Notes: generated from the sequence alone by a model not told the origin. A DNA stretch of 64,000 bases from Baylisascaris procyonis (GCA_037389465.1 JAZARR010000197.1:8209501-8273500); one strand, 5' to 3'; shown: positions 24,880-39,185, numbered from the stretch's first letter. Translations and numbers: made by a program.

Positions 24880-25690
24880 ATAGAAGTCTCTATGATACAT
24901 CAGCGAATATTTTATGGCATATAAAGCAATCTCTTTGCAGGATTATACAGGATGTTTTTTGAAGGATATAAAGAGGAAACAATACTGTGAAAAATTCTTC
25001 AATACATCCTCCTCCTTTCCTCAATTCCTCTTCCATCTTCATTAGAAATTATATCACTCTTCATGGACAGTTATTCACCAATACGAACACACACATACTA
25101 CTACTCCTTTGTCTTCTAAATCCGCTTCTTTCCAAATGAGGCATTTATAACGCTGATAGAACCGGGCAGGACAAACTCTATAGTGGCATGGAAATGGCGA
25201 GGTAAAGGAGGAGGGGGATTAGGGAAGGATGTCGGCGATTCATGGAGGAGGATGAGAGATGAGAAGGATATGGAAGGGAGATTGAAAAGAAGGAGAAAGA
25301 CTAGTGAGAAAGAACTCAATGGTGCCAATCATATCTATTTTCATACTCAAAAACAACCGATGGCCATTCACAATCGATTCACCATTGCATCCAAAATGAA
25401 AACAACATCAATGAGAGCAGATGTTCGATTGTGCAGTCATCTTTCATTTCTCATCTCGTTAATTCGACACACTCGTAAACATATGCTCATTAATGCAGAT
25501 TAAATGTCGTCTATGATATATCAAAGAAGATTTTATGATACCATAAATCAACCTCCTTGCGGGATTATATAGGATGTTTTTTTAAGGATATGAAGAGGAA
25601 ATAACACCGTCAAAACCTCCTCAGTACATCCGCTTCATTTCCTCAATTCCTCTTCCATCTTCATTCGAAATTATAACATACAGTTTTCCT
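24880..25690. repeat. diverged direct duplication
   Basis: A segment of about 190 bp at 24890-25065 recurs at 25510-25685 in the same order. Shared blocks include CTATGAT.TATCA, GATTATA.AGGATGTTTTTT, GGATAT.AAGAGGAAA and CTCAATTCCTCTTCCATCTT. Each copy is followed by or near a purine-rich GAGG/GGGA tract (25200-25310, 25730-25790), so the duplicated unit may be about 600 bp. Divergence is moderate. No coding content is supported. Confidence 0.65.
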
Positions 25691-25971
25691 ATATTTCATA
25701 AATTAATTCTAGGAGAGCTGATTTTTATTGAGATGAGGGGGAGAAAAGGGGAAAGGGAAAGGGGAGAGGGAGAAGGGGGAGGGGGTGATTGCATATTTAC
25801 TGCGAAATGTGAATTACTAGGGAGAAACTGCCGAACTAACCGCCAGAGGTTTGCTATCGCCATTCTTCTACGAATTTTTCTGAGCAGATTTTCTTTTAAG
25901 TCAATCTCTAAGCATATGTACAATGAATATTAACAATACTGGAAATTAGAACCGTTTAAAATAGAATATAC

Positions 25972-26146
25972 TTGTTAAATACTCTCACAAATTTGCATAT
26001 GCAAAATTGTTAAATACTCTCAAAAATTTGCATATGCAAAATTGTTAAACACTCTCACAAATTTGCATATGCAAAATTGTTAAACACTCTCACAAATTTG
26101 CATATGCAAAATTGTTAAACACTCTCACAAATTTGCTTATGCAAAA
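25972..26146. repeat. 35-bp satellite, five copies, with octamer-like palindrome
   Basis: Five tandem copies of a 35-bp unit differ by one or two bases. Each contains TTTGCATATGCAAA, a 14-bp palindrome (one copy has TTTGCTTATGCAAA). Overlapping ATTTGCAT/ATGCAAA words resemble POU-domain octamer sites. Confidence 0.9.
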
Positions 26147-29100
26147 CTTGCTTGAATAGCGTCATACCTGTGCATATATACGTATATTTATATAATAACT
26201 CTTACTCAATAATTTTAGCTTTTTAGCCAGTCAAGTTGTACATTTGACCGAATATAATGTAAAACGTATAATGCCATTCTAGATCGTCGCCTAAGGTCAT
26301 CCGCCAAGTTTGAAAGGATTAACGAAAACTTAAATATGCTCAAAAATTAAGATCAATTTTTTTCGATCTTCATCTTACAACATCCTAGCAACCGAGAAAT
26401 TAATTTTTTTTATATTTAGAATATTTATATCAGCGGTCGGATTATTCAAATCATCGAAACGTTCTTGTATATATTTTATATTCTCGAATTTTGTAATTAT
26501 TAACGCTTTGATTTATTTCGTTGATATAAAATAGATCTGAAAAATATGATTTTACACTTTGCTTCGGAATTTTACGAAAATACTGTCTAAAATTTTGGAG
26601 AATATTTTCAAAAATATTTCAAATTTTCAATTTTAACGAAAATTTAACCTGAAATTTTGAAAAATATTTTTATAAATATTTCAAATTTTTAATACAATTT
26701 AATGTTATTCTTCACAAATCGCATCAAAAACTTGCATTAAAATTTACACTTAGTATATTCAGCACTCTTGTCGAGAGATAGCTACTTGAAGCTACACAAT
26801 GCTAACGAAATTGTAAAAAATCACTTTTTTATCCATTTTTAACAAAGAAAAAGAAAAGCAATACTTATTCATTATTTTTGCTCGTTTTTATGCGTTTCGG
26901 TATGTGACAGTTCGGCTGTTTATCTAAACTTCCGGTTTCTTTGAAATTTCAATCAAACTTTTTTGATAAGCAAGGAAAAGCAGATGATGGCAGAGCCATG
27001 ATGTTAGCGGCTGGCTAAAACGATATTTCTGCTTAATGACAGCAAGCTGTTCTTTACGGATCGACTGGTCAATCTAGTCGACGGTTTGGGATTTCATTTT
27101 ATTTTAAATTTGCAGTTGAAACTAATGATGAAGATTAAAATTTCGAAAAAATTTCTCCAAAAGGTTTTTTTTTATGATTGTGAAAAATATAGGAGCTGCC
27201 TTTGAAAAAGCAAGCAAACCTTATAGATGTCTGGTGATGAGAAATTGTTGAAAGAGAAGGAAAAGAACAATGAAAGAGGATGAGAGGGAGGGAGAGAGAA
27301 AAAAGATAGAGAATGATTTCAACTGCAATTTTTTATCAATAATATTTATTATGAGTAGTAAATATTTATTAATATGAATAATATTTATTAATATAAGTAA
27401 TAAATATCTATTAATTATGAGTAAAATGAGCTAAAATTTTATCGAAAATTCGATTTTTCTTTATAACGCAAGCATTTATTTTCTTAGATCAAAAGCAGTA
27501 AAATGGGGCCGAAAATATTTTAGCAAAAGCTAGAGAAAAGAGTTGAAAATTACTGCAACGAAAAATGGAAATCGAGAGCTAATGAATTCGTGAGTTAATC
27601 GCATTTCTTCGTTGTGCTTCTTAGCTTCTTCATTTAGAAGATAACGAATTGTATGCAGCCTGACTCCTTCTCTTCCCCCAATTTTTCCTTTTCTTACAAC
27701 ATATTTTTTCTTCATTTCTAAAGAAATATGGAAAAAATTGAATAATAAAAAAAAATATTGCCTCAATTTTTTGTATCTCATATTAAAAAAAAAAAGAATT
27801 CGTACTTTAAAAATTTCTCAAAAAATTAGAAAATTTCTTAAACTTTTTCAAAAATTTTCACATAAAATTATCATTATTAATTGATCGGAATTAATTCAAA
27901 TACAAAATATTACACTATAAAAATTAATAATTCAATCATTCATAAAAAGTATTGTTGAGATTTATTGAAATTCGTAACGCAATTATTCGTTTGCAGTTGT
28001 TTAGAAAATATTCGCAGCGAAATATTGATTTTTTTGCGTCATGGGAATATTTTTTCTTTAAAGAAGCTATACCACATAATGCATCAATTTCCCTGGAGCA
28101 TTCTATTCTATGAGAACGAAAAATAACTTAAATATGAGACAAGAAAATTTCACACGAATGAAATTTTTCGAAATGTGGAAATGAAAAAATTTTTTAAAAC
28201 GGAATAAATATACATAAAAGTATATATTGAAAAAAATGGGTTTATGTAAATTTGTTTTAAAAATATAAATTTATAACCAATAAGACATATGATGGTTTTA
28301 TTTTCAATTGCGAATATGATTCTTTAATTATCGCAGTCTCAACAACTCAACAATGACGCAAGAATTGAGCGATTATCAAGCTCTTTTCCTCTCCAATACA
28401 CGATCAAAAACACCTTTTCGGGAAAAACGCACTAATTTTCAAAATTCTTTTGACCAAAAATCATTTTCTCACATGAATGCACCACACGGCTGGTGCTAAA
28501 TTATGAATAAGGATTTAATTTACTGCCACCTTCCATTTGTGGGCAAAAGTAATAGAACAACATGATCGATCACTTCATCAGTTGATCTCGACCGAATTAT
28601 CGATCGTATTTCAATTATATTCTAAGCGAAATCAACTTTATATCAGAATAAATTGTTAAAAATAGTAGAAGATAAAAGCGTAATACCAAAAATTTAAAAA
28701 TAAAGTAAGTTTTTATGTATAAATTCCAATAAAAGGTAGGGAAAAAGGTAGATCAAACAAAACATATTTTAATGAACGAATGAGTAAGGAAGTAGTAGTT
28801 GATAGTTGCAATGGCCGTTGAACGGCCAGCAGTTCTCGTTCATCTTTAGCACCTCATCTCAATGAGTTGAAAACGTAAAAGACTGGTGGATATTTTTTCG
28901 ACTAGAAGAAAGAGCTAACGAACAGCTGCGTTCGTATCTTCACTCAGTAAAATTGCTGCTTGCTAATGATAAAAAAATACGATAAAAGTACACAATAATA
29001 AAAACAACAACATACACTACAACCAAATCATTTGCTTATTTTCGATTATTTTTGGAATGTTCAAACGTCCAACTTTTTAGAAAGCACTAGAATTATTTAC

Positions 29101-30160
29101 CAGAAAGTATTTAAATTATTTATCAAAAATTATTGGAATTATTTATGAAAAAATATTAAAATTATTTATCAAAAAATTTGCGCAAAAATTTTTTCAATTC
29201 AGTTTTCAGTTATATTTCTTTAAAATGATAAAGTTACATATCGTTTATTAAATGTGGGTGGAAAGTTTATTGTTGTGTTAATAATTTTCATAAATTAAGA
29301 AGTAGAATTTTCTTCTTTCTCTCAATGTTATATTAGCCAAAAAATTTTAGATGCTACTGAGTAGCTGAAAATACAGTATACAATGCAATAAAACACCAAT
29401 GTTTAACTAGCCAAGCTATAATTTACAATAAGCATGAATACTGCTGACTTTTTACAGCAGAAATATTTTCCACATTAGTCAAATATGTATACTTTACGTT
29501 TATTCATATATATTGATGAATATATTGTTTGCTCAAAATGTGACGTTTATGACATATTCTACAATTGACAACACGGCTGCAATCATTTGAATAAAAATAT
29601 TTTCCATTTGTATAGACACTGAAATTTGCGCTAAAAGTGAATATAAGTAAAAAAAAATTTAATGAAAATATAATTATAAGTAAAAAATATAAATTAAATC
29701 TAAGCTGAAAGTAAATTTTAAAAAAACTTTTTAAAGAGGCCGCAGTAATAAGTTGAAATTAGCATTTTTTGTCACGTTTATATTCTTTCTTCTGCTTCAT
29801 AAATTATCCGCACATTTATTTCCGCCATCATCGACCATCATCACTCTCAACAGATAAATATTTTTGTTCAATCGATGTTATTGCTCAATATTATTCGACT
29901 TTTTCAATCATTCAAACGAATATAAATTTTCTTATTAATTAGAAAGTGCCGATTAGATCGTCGAATTCATTATTTGCCTGTTTAAAAAAAAATACTGTAT
30001 AGAAAAGATTGACTATCATTCAAAAAAACTGTTTATTTTCTTATGGAAATTAAAATTTTAGACGCTGAAAGTATCAACTCCAAATTTTGGACAGTTATAT
30101 ATTCAAAAAATCCCCCCATTTCAATGACGTTGAGAGAATTTTCAAGAAAACTCAAAAAAA

Positions 30161-30163
<3 letters not shown>

Positions 30164-30201
<38 letters not shown>
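30164..30201. repeat. (TA)n array
   Basis: About 19 TA units. It lies inside an open frame (30043-30294) that owes its length to the repeat. Confidence 0.95.
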
Positions 30202-30205
<4 letters not shown>

Positions 30206-30524
30206 AAAGAACATACAATGCAAATTTTTTACTGAAATTTATGAAAATTTTTGAGCGGCCCTTAGGGTTTTCAAGGTTAGAATCGAGGACCTGAAAATTC
30301 TTTTTTATTGGGGCACGTTGAATTTAAAGTCAACAATCGGCAATATTCAAATGAAGCTTTTGAAATAGCCTTTAGCTGAAATATAAACAGAGAGCGATTT
30401 GCGATTCCATTTCAGAAATTCATCATCTATTCAACATTTTCAATTGAAAATATGCAAAAACGCTGATTCGACATTTCATAAATAAATGTCATTGCAACTG
30501 TGAATCATTTATGCAATATGCAAA

Positions 30525-30643
<119 letters not shown>

Positions 30644-32260
30644 TTGCATCTACAAGCATAAAACAGTTTTAAAGTGCTCACTTCTTAAATACATCCGTCA
30701 TTTAAAGCAACAAATTCGGACCATGATTAGCATTCCCTTTCACCTCTCCCTTTCTCTCTACCCGCCTCCTCCCATTCCTGACAGCTGTGTTATCTGACAA
30801 CACATATACACCTGGTACACTTGTGTACAGTTTAAAATATTAAATTAGACGGATGTTGAGATGTTATAAGAATAAAAATGACATTTGATACATCTAAAAC
30901 GTATTGCTACATAGACAGACATCGATATGAACACAAACATAAGCATCTATAATATTTACCTACATCATGTTCGATTCGTAAACGTTGCGGAAGAAATGCA
31001 TACCTCTAACAAATAGATTGCAACCGTCATCACACACTCCATTTGCCTCCTTCCCCCTCCCCTCTCCCCTCTCTCTCTCCAGAAAATCTAAACAACTGCA
31101 GTTTATCACTAGTAAAATAAGCGATATCTAATATAGCTTCCGTTATGGGAAATTTGCACCTAACATTGTTATTTTAAAAAAATTTTTTTAACGGTAAAAT
31201 AGCAATACGTTCCTGGATAGAAATGGAACTACTCAAATACATAATTAAACTAAGTAAAATTGAAGTAAACGCTGCTAGTTTCGGCAAGAAAATTCGGTGA
31301 AATTCTCTTCGAAAATAATGAAAAAACTGATGAGAAACTCGTTCATTTTTAGATCGATTTGTTTGCATTATTTAATTATAGATATTTGAAATATTCAAGA
31401 GCAATAATTTTAAAAGATTCTAATTAAATGAATAATACATATAGAAAATTCCATAATTTTCTACTGGGACATTATTCATGAGTTACTGTCATATTGCTGA
31501 ACTACAGCAATTATTTACATTTGCATTACATCTTATCTATTCTCAGGTATGTGTGTCAATATTAGTCTCATATTTAATTTCATCTCAGAAATCATTGATA
31601 CTAGTATAACAAACGTTAGCAAATCTAATATGCATAATAGGGTACGCTTTTATTCATAAAAACTTTCAAAATGCAATTCTATTTTAAACTTCGATTTAAT
31701 TTATTAATCAATGAGGTGGTAAACAATAAACACCTTTTATATAGTATTCGATAAGTTAAAATATGAATGCATTATAGCATATAATTTATTATTCGTTCAT
31801 AATTTATACAATCAAATAAGTATATATCATATCAGTTTTTTTTTTCTGATATGTTTCTTTATTTGTTTTACTATTACAATTGATTTTTCAAACATTTGCT
31901 TATCCTCAGTTTTTTTGAAGGTTATTGCATAGGAAACGTTCAAGTCGACGAGACGATAAAAATGTTAATCAAAATTATCTCCATAAATCAAAAAATCACC
32001 TAAAAGAAATTCTCTGATTGCAGTCACTATCCATCAAATCAAGACCGTATCTCTAAGAACGGCTCTCTGATCTCTATTCAAATTTGTATGTTAATTTCAA
32101 GTCAAAGAGATTGACCTCAGTAAGCTTTCCTCTTCGATAGAATTTTGTTGCTTAAATTAGCATAGAGGGATTTTTGAAAATCATTTCTATAAGCACCGTA
32201 AAGTGTTGATATTGAGCGAAAATTTTCCTTACAAAAATTGTGCACGAAAAATTTTCTATT

Positions 32261-32287
32261 ATTGCATTGCATTGCATTGCATTGCAT
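32261..32287. repeat. (ATTGC)n pentanucleotide run
   Basis: Five ATTGC units, then ATTTTGCAT. The array is made of TTGCAT words, as are the 35-bp satellite at 26 kb and the 7-bp array at 53.8 kb. Confidence 0.9.
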
Positions 32288-32909
32288 TTTGCATGAATTG
32301 TTATTTTATTAATTATAAGAGAAAACAATTCATTTGATAGAAATATCGAATAACACTACTTTATTATTAATCCAAGCCGATCTATTGATTGATTTTATTT
32401 TGGATGAAAATTTAAAAAATGAACATTCAAAAACGAAATTACTTTATCATTTCCGCCAACGTAATTTGCTAAGAAATTTTAATTTCAATCCCTCTGATAT
32501 AAAATTTTCGATTAAATCGACGAATATAAATAATATAAAAATATGAATTTTTTTTTAAGAAAAAAAAAACTCCACTTTATTTATTCAGTATTATAAACGT
32601 TTAAGCTAAGATCCTATAAAAATTTTTTTACTAATCTATAAATGTTCTTGCAATGAATTTGTTTTAAAACATTATGAGTTATTATTGTTTAGAAAGAACT
32701 ATGAATAAAAGTGAGTAAATTACAAACTATATCAAATAGGTTTTTATTATTAACCATAAAAGTCATTTTAATAGTAAATAAAAGTAGGAAATTTCATTCT
32801 CATCCCGATCCTTTAAATAAATGTTGCAATTAAATATTAACAAATGCAATAAGCTTAGATAATTTCATTGCAACACCGGAAAACATCAAAATACCTTAGA
32901 AATACATAC

Positions 32910-33101
32910 CCATCTCTAAACTAACGAAGTTATCGGTGTAGTTTTCAACCAATATATGCGTACTTGCCGAATAGATTGCCAGGAAGGAAGGAAGTGAGAC
33001 ATAGTTCAATGAACGTGGCACAATTAAGGTGAAAAATATTCCACTATGAAATCCAACTAAGAGACCATAAAAGATTATTGCAAATAATGCGTTTTCTTTC
33101 T
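32910..33101 (-). CDS. possible exon of a multipass membrane protein
   Basis: Acceptor AAATCTAG and a strong donor GTATGT bound an open frame of about 63 codons. It reads ENALFAIIFYGLLVGFHSG, then IFFTLIVPRSLNYVSLPS, then FLAIYSASTHILVENYTDN. There is a probable membrane helix (about residues 5-25), a second hydrophobic stretch, and a possible N-glycosylation site (NYT). The pattern recalls a late helix pair of a major-facilitator (SLC16-like) carrier, but a 7TM receptor fits too. No flanking exon could be joined, so identity is unproven. Confidence 0.35.
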
Positions 33102-33999
33102 CTAGATTTAGACGAGATTTTGCATTTTATCGTTAAATTTTACAAATGAAGAAATATATACGTATATATTTACTAAAGAAAATGTCTTCTATTTCATCAG
33201 TTCTGTGTGGATATCTCAATACCTCATTTTTAGATAATATTACTTGGTATATGGTATAGATGGTATATTACTTTTAGATGGCTTAATATTTCATAATCAA
33301 TTATGCAAATGTCATTTAGATACTAATAGTGTGGATAATAATATAGGCAAAATAATTGGTTTTGTGAGGCCTATTATTGCGTTTTATATTCACATATTGC
33401 AAAGTCCATATGTTGTTTGATTGATCAAGCCTTATAATGCGTACGCAATGTGAAGCAATTATGTGTGATAAAGAATTGAGTTGGTAGACTCTTTTTTTGC
33501 ATTTTTCTTTTTACAAAAATCTCAAATCGTACTTGTGACTGATGCAAAATTCGCAACATTTTTTTGCAATCTAGGAACCGCACCTCACCGATATATTCTA
33601 CTGAGAATATTCCACTATTCGAAGAAATAGAAAATATTGCGAAAGTAAAATTCTCAAAAAATTTTTACATATAAGACGGAGGTCCAAAAAAAACTTTTAG
33701 TTCGTCCTCTATTGCAATACAAATGCACTTAAGTGACGAAATACCCATGTATAACATAGGCAATTATAAGCGCAATTGACAATCTAGTTTTAGTGGAACC
33801 CTGCGAAGAAGATAACAAATCGAATTTTAACGCTTCGTTGCATTTCTAGATTACAATTGAATGCAATATTGCTCTGAGTGTTTCCCATACACTAAAATTT
33901 AAAATACACAAGTACAAGAACTTGATTATTCGAGGGATATTTTTAAAGTTAAATGATTTGAGTTGATGAATTTGATAATATTTATTTCATTGTTATAAA

Positions 34000-34001
<2 letters not shown>

Positions 34002-34062
<61 letters not shown>
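34002..34062. repeat. (TA)n array
   Basis: About 30 TA units followed by TATGTATATATACATATATA. Confidence 0.95.
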
Positions 34063-34078
<16 letters not shown>

Positions 34079-36899
34079 TAGAAAAGTTATTCCTAAATTG
34101 CTCATAATTTTTTCATTTAATAAAGCGATTTATAGCCTTATAAGACTGAATAATAAATAAGATTTGAAAAATGTAAATTGAGCTAATAAATCAATTTTTT
34201 TTAATTTTTTAAAAATTTCGCAAAATTTTCAAAAAAAGAATTCCAAATTTTAATATTAATTAATCATTTGCAATCATAGTTCAACTTAAATTATAATATT
34301 ATAAACATAATTTTGATAATAACGGCTATTAAAATTAAAATTGACTAAATTATGACAACAATAACGATTATAAGAGCAATTTGAAGTGCAATTATAATTG
34401 TAAATGCAAATATTGCACAAATAATTCAATAGGCAATTATCGCTCCAATAATTTCACTAAAAATAATATTTATCGATTAAAAATATTCTCAAATTTTGTT
34501 GAATTTTCTTTTGAATTTAATTTAAATAATATTCAAATTTAAAATTCATTTTTTATCTACTGTTTACCTTAAATTTTTCACTAATAAGCAATTTTTTAAT
34601 TAAGCGATGAACAGTTAATTGGAATATTTTTTTTTTAAATTTTGCATTATAAAAAAATGTTTCATCAAATTTAGATTTGACCATTTTACATTTTCATTAT
34701 TCATATTTCAGTATTTAGTTATTCCACTACTTTTAATTTTTTATGAACGATTTGAGTAATACCTTCAATTGAAAGTAAAACTATTCGTTATTTAATAAAA
34801 ATTCCATTAATGAGTAAATATGTTCGACTTGGACATATCTGGACAGTGCAAACCTTGAAATGCCGATTTGCATACAGCGATGATTCTTTAGCTGTACTTC
34901 ATTCAATTAAGTTTATGCAAAATTTATGCACATTCCCAAGATTATATAATTTCAAGCAATCAGAAAGTTACGTATATTTTAGTGTGCAGTAAATATGGAG
35001 ATGCTAGCCATAAAATGACAGAGGAAGGGAAAAAGTAGACGAAGTTGGAAGATAAGTAAATTCAGGCAATTTCCTTTGAAGATTTTAGCTGAAAAGCGTG
35101 TCTGATCGATAGAAACGAGGAGGAAGTTGAACTGAGGATTTGTGAAAATTTCCTATTGCCGGATTTATAGGAAATTGTTTGTACACTCGTTGTGAATATT
35201 TTTTTCTTTATTTACTTCGCAAAATCAAATCTCAAATCTCCATTACCATAAAATTCACTAGATATTCATTCATCTCAATTAATGAGTAGTCCTGTACTGA
35301 TCCTTTGGTACTCTCAATATTGGTAATTTAATCGAAATTAAAACGATTAAAGAATTTTTAAAAATTAAGAGATTAGTTTAAATGCATCGATTTCTTTGAC
35401 TCATTCGGAAATCTTTAATAAGCTGCTCTTTTTTTTTTGAAAAATTCATTGCAGTAATGATAAATAATGGAAAGCCTCATTTACTCTCTTTAACAATACT
35501 ATATTTCATATCGAAGTGCATTAGTAAAATTACATTTGCAGAGAGCATTATGGTAAAGTAATGCCTACGCATATGCAGCTGTTTGTCTATCTCTTTGTCT
35601 TTCTCGTAGTTATGATTCGACAATCATTCAAGATAGATTTATAAAATTCGACAGATGTAACGCATATATTAAAAGCCTTTCATTTATCATATTTCAAAGG
35701 GATCCATCAAATCTGAGAGGAATTACAAGCATCATGTGAATATAATTTCATTGCATTTTAATATAAAAATAATTTTCATTTTATATGAATGCAGCCTTAA
35801 AAAGGATTTTTTTTTTTTTGCAGAGAATTTGTAAAAGGATTTGCTCACATCATTTAAAATATGGATACAATTTTGCATAAAATTTTATTATTTAGTGATG
35901 ATTAAATTATGCGATTTCTAAAGCGTATATTATTAGCAGTTCCTTTGACAAACTTCTCTTCTTATTGCACTTTTGATCTCTTTCATTTATTCTAACAAGA
36001 TCATTCAAAAAAAAATTCAGTCGTCAATTATTATCCAAAAATTGTTGCAAAATTTCAAAATTTATAGTCTCACAACATCCGTTCAGTTGTTCAGTCAACT
36101 TTTATATCATTTTCAACCTCTTTTATCTTAAAATGAAAATCTAAATTCGCTAGAAGAAATTCAAGTTTTTAAAAGATGGAATGTATATCTAAAAATGTAT
36201 ATCTAAAAGTTTTAAAAGTTTTTAAAAGTTGCTTTAAAAGAAAAAGTTTATATTAAAAGATGGATTAGATTTATGAAAATGTTTGTTTTCAAAAGAATAT
36301 GCGCTATTTAATAGACATTTTGGCCAATTATGAGCAATATATGATGAATGCACACAAATGAATCACACTCGGTCATAAATGAATAATTCATTGTGCGATT
36401 TGCATTAAAAGCATCGAGAAACGTTCGCCGGGAATAATTTTGAAAGAAAAATAGATGAAATATGGTGAACGCAACGAATTGGCTCATCCATTGATCGAAT
36501 GCCAAATTGCACAACGTCACTAAGAATGAGCCAATTTCAATGCAAATGCAATGCGTTAACATAGAAAATACGAAATCCCGCACAATAAGATTAGCATTTG
36601 ACATCAACTAACATAATGCTGTTTTATTGATGCTTGATGAGGTCTATATGCAATGACTTGATCGAGAGATTCCCTAATCGCTAGGAAATTATTCTCGCTC
36701 ATATATCAGCAGTAAATATTTTCAAAAATTTCTAAAAAAAAAAAGTCGCATATTTGCACTCGCTCCTTAACGATTATTTCGTTTGAAGTATTATTTAATT
36801 GAAATTTTTATCGCATTTCATTGAGCACTAGTTATTTATATTTATTTATATTGTCTTATTTTCAAAATGAACTATGAGTTTAATATGATGCACTAATTA

Positions 36900-36961
36900 G
36901 GCCAATTATGACCAATATTTGGCCAATTATGACTGATATTTGGCCAATTATGACTGATATT
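36900..36961. repeat. 21-bp tandem repeat, three copies
   Basis: The unit GGCCAATTATGACTGATATTT occurs three times (first copy GACCAATATTT). A related single copy, GGCCAATTATGAGCAATAT, lies at about 36323. On the minus strand it is in frame and would encode repeated ISHNWPN at the end of a 62-codon frame, which is not otherwise supported. Confidence 0.85.
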
Positions 36962-37970
36962 CCGCTTGCGAGGAAGATTACTCGATGGGCTTTGTATTTC
37001 TTTTATCATTGAAGGAAAAAAGACGACTAAACAACGGCCAGTACTAGGATCACTCTCATTTAAGCTCATCTTTGCTCTCAATGGGTTGGTAGTGGAGAAG
37101 GAGCCAAGTGACCACGAAGAAGTGATAGTTCATGAAAATTTCTTTTACTTCATAATCTTTACCGGTTCTAATTCAGTTTGTTGCTGTTCGAAGAAAATAA
37201 AAAGCATCCTCTATTCAAATATTCGTTTCTTTAATAATAAGAAAATTGTTTCACATTTTTACAAATAGTAGAAATAAAAAATAAATAAATCATTTGTTTT
37301 TAAATAATGCTTGATGAAATATGAAAAACACTAATATTGAAATATTTATTGTAATTTTTTTGCCGCAAAAGTTAAGAATTTTTATCGAAGAGAAATGATT
37401 GAGACAGATTGAAGCATATGGGTGAAATATTGAGCGGGCCAAATCCTATGGGACGTTTACATCTCAAAAAAAAAAAACGAGAGATGATTGCAAATAGAGA
37501 CTCTCTTTGCATTTATGTATCTAACATTCGAATCGCTATTTCTAGATAGAAGAGAAGTGTTTGCTTGCGGGGAAAAAAAATTGTGCTGAATTGGGAACAC
37601 TATCATCTAACTTTAGAATGTTCTGCTCCTAATTATCCAAACGGTTTAGCTATATAAAATCTCTTTCTTTAACTCAATCCCTCCCCTCCATCCTCCAAGA
37701 AATTATAAACTAGCATTCAGGTAGGAAATTCTTTTCTTTATTTTAGCCATTCCAATTCAAATAATTAAAAATTTAGCGATCATTAAGATAGAGCAATTAA
37801 AAGAAAAGTTTTTAGATTTTCAAATTTCATCTTAATAATTTGCATTTAAATAAGAATATACTGCATAAAAGTAACGTTTGGAGTAGATTTTAAAAAAATA
37901 AACGAACCTTCTAACCAAAGACATATAGGCGATCCACAGGCAGTGAGATTCACTAACGGGCAGTGAATTG

Positions 37971-38366
37971 CTATTTATTCAATATACGCACATTCGTGAT
38001 GTGCCTAGTTCGATTCTCAATAAAGGCACGCGGGTTTAAGTGAAAGCACTTCGGATTCAGATGCACCACAATGGAAAATATTGAAGAGGCATCGGATTTT
38101 AAGTGAATAAGATTTGAATAGTTTGAAGGGGGAAGTGGAATATAAGGAAGCACCCGGATAGGTGGGGAGGACGAGAAAGGTGGGAGGATAGAAATGGGCG
38201 AGGAACAAGCGTGAATGCGGACAAATGGGCGGATCACAATAACAAGCTGTGACGGGTGCAGCAAAAAGCGTGAAAACGTTAAAGAGGCGTTGCCATCAGC
38301 ATACGCCAAATTCAGCTCCGTAACGATGTGCGCTTTCTTATATGCGCCTCGATATGAATGAATCAA
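37971..38366 (-). other. long open frame without ATG, unidentified
   Basis: 131 codons are open in a stretch noticeably richer in G+C than its surroundings. The frame begins at a TTG and has no early ATG. It reads for example SYRGAYKKAHIVTELNLAY, and is Pro/Ser-rich in the middle (SILPPFSSSPPIRVLP). A plus-strand frame inside it also reads plausibly. No family, signal peptide or strong splice sites are seen; it could be a decayed gene, a non-coding transcript or chance. Confidence 0.2.
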
Positions 38367-39182
38367 GACCCCCTTTAGAAATTAATGAAAATTACGATCT
38401 CAAATATATTTTTAAGCATGACCTGAAGTTTATTTTTAAAGTGCGACTTGATGTCTAAGGTGTAATTTTTTGAAAAACAACTGCCAGAGAAAATATTTAA
38501 TTATTTATTATTAGAAGTTTAGCTATACAATTTCCTTTATGGTCATATTTTATTGACTCCTGCAGGGTAGCGAGAAAAAAATCGCTTTTCTTATTTAAAA
38601 AAAAAAAAAGAGAATGTAATTTGTAGAACTAGAGGACGAATGATACACCTATAATTACTTATCATCGAATGAAATCAGGTCATTAGGTTGAGAAGAAGGG
38701 AGAAAATCAAATGAATTTTTTTTTCTTTCTAAAAAAATTTAAAAATTGGGAAAGGACTCTTCCATTCCTTTGCTGTTTCAAGGGATGAGGAGGAATTTTG
38801 AAGATTTGCATTTTTTTTGCGTTTCTTCCGCTTCAATAAATTAAAAAATTACGACGAATGGCTTATTTTAATAACAGTAATACCTCTTTACTATTCGAAC
38901 TTTTTTATGCGAAGTTCATAGAATTCTCGATAGGTTTGTAAAATTATAAGATAAAAATTAATGAGGAGAATCTATAATAATGGCCTATTTTCAATTGGTC
39001 ATTATTGCAATGAATTCGAGAAGAAAAGCCTAATAATATAAAATAAACGATTAATTCTAATATGTTATCAGTTTTTAACTATAGTAGCTAAGATAATAAA
39101 TTATAAATTATATATGATTTATAATTTAAAAATTATAATAATTATATCTTAAGCGTATTTTTAAGCGTATTTGAACAAATTA

Positions 39183-39185
<3 letters not shown>

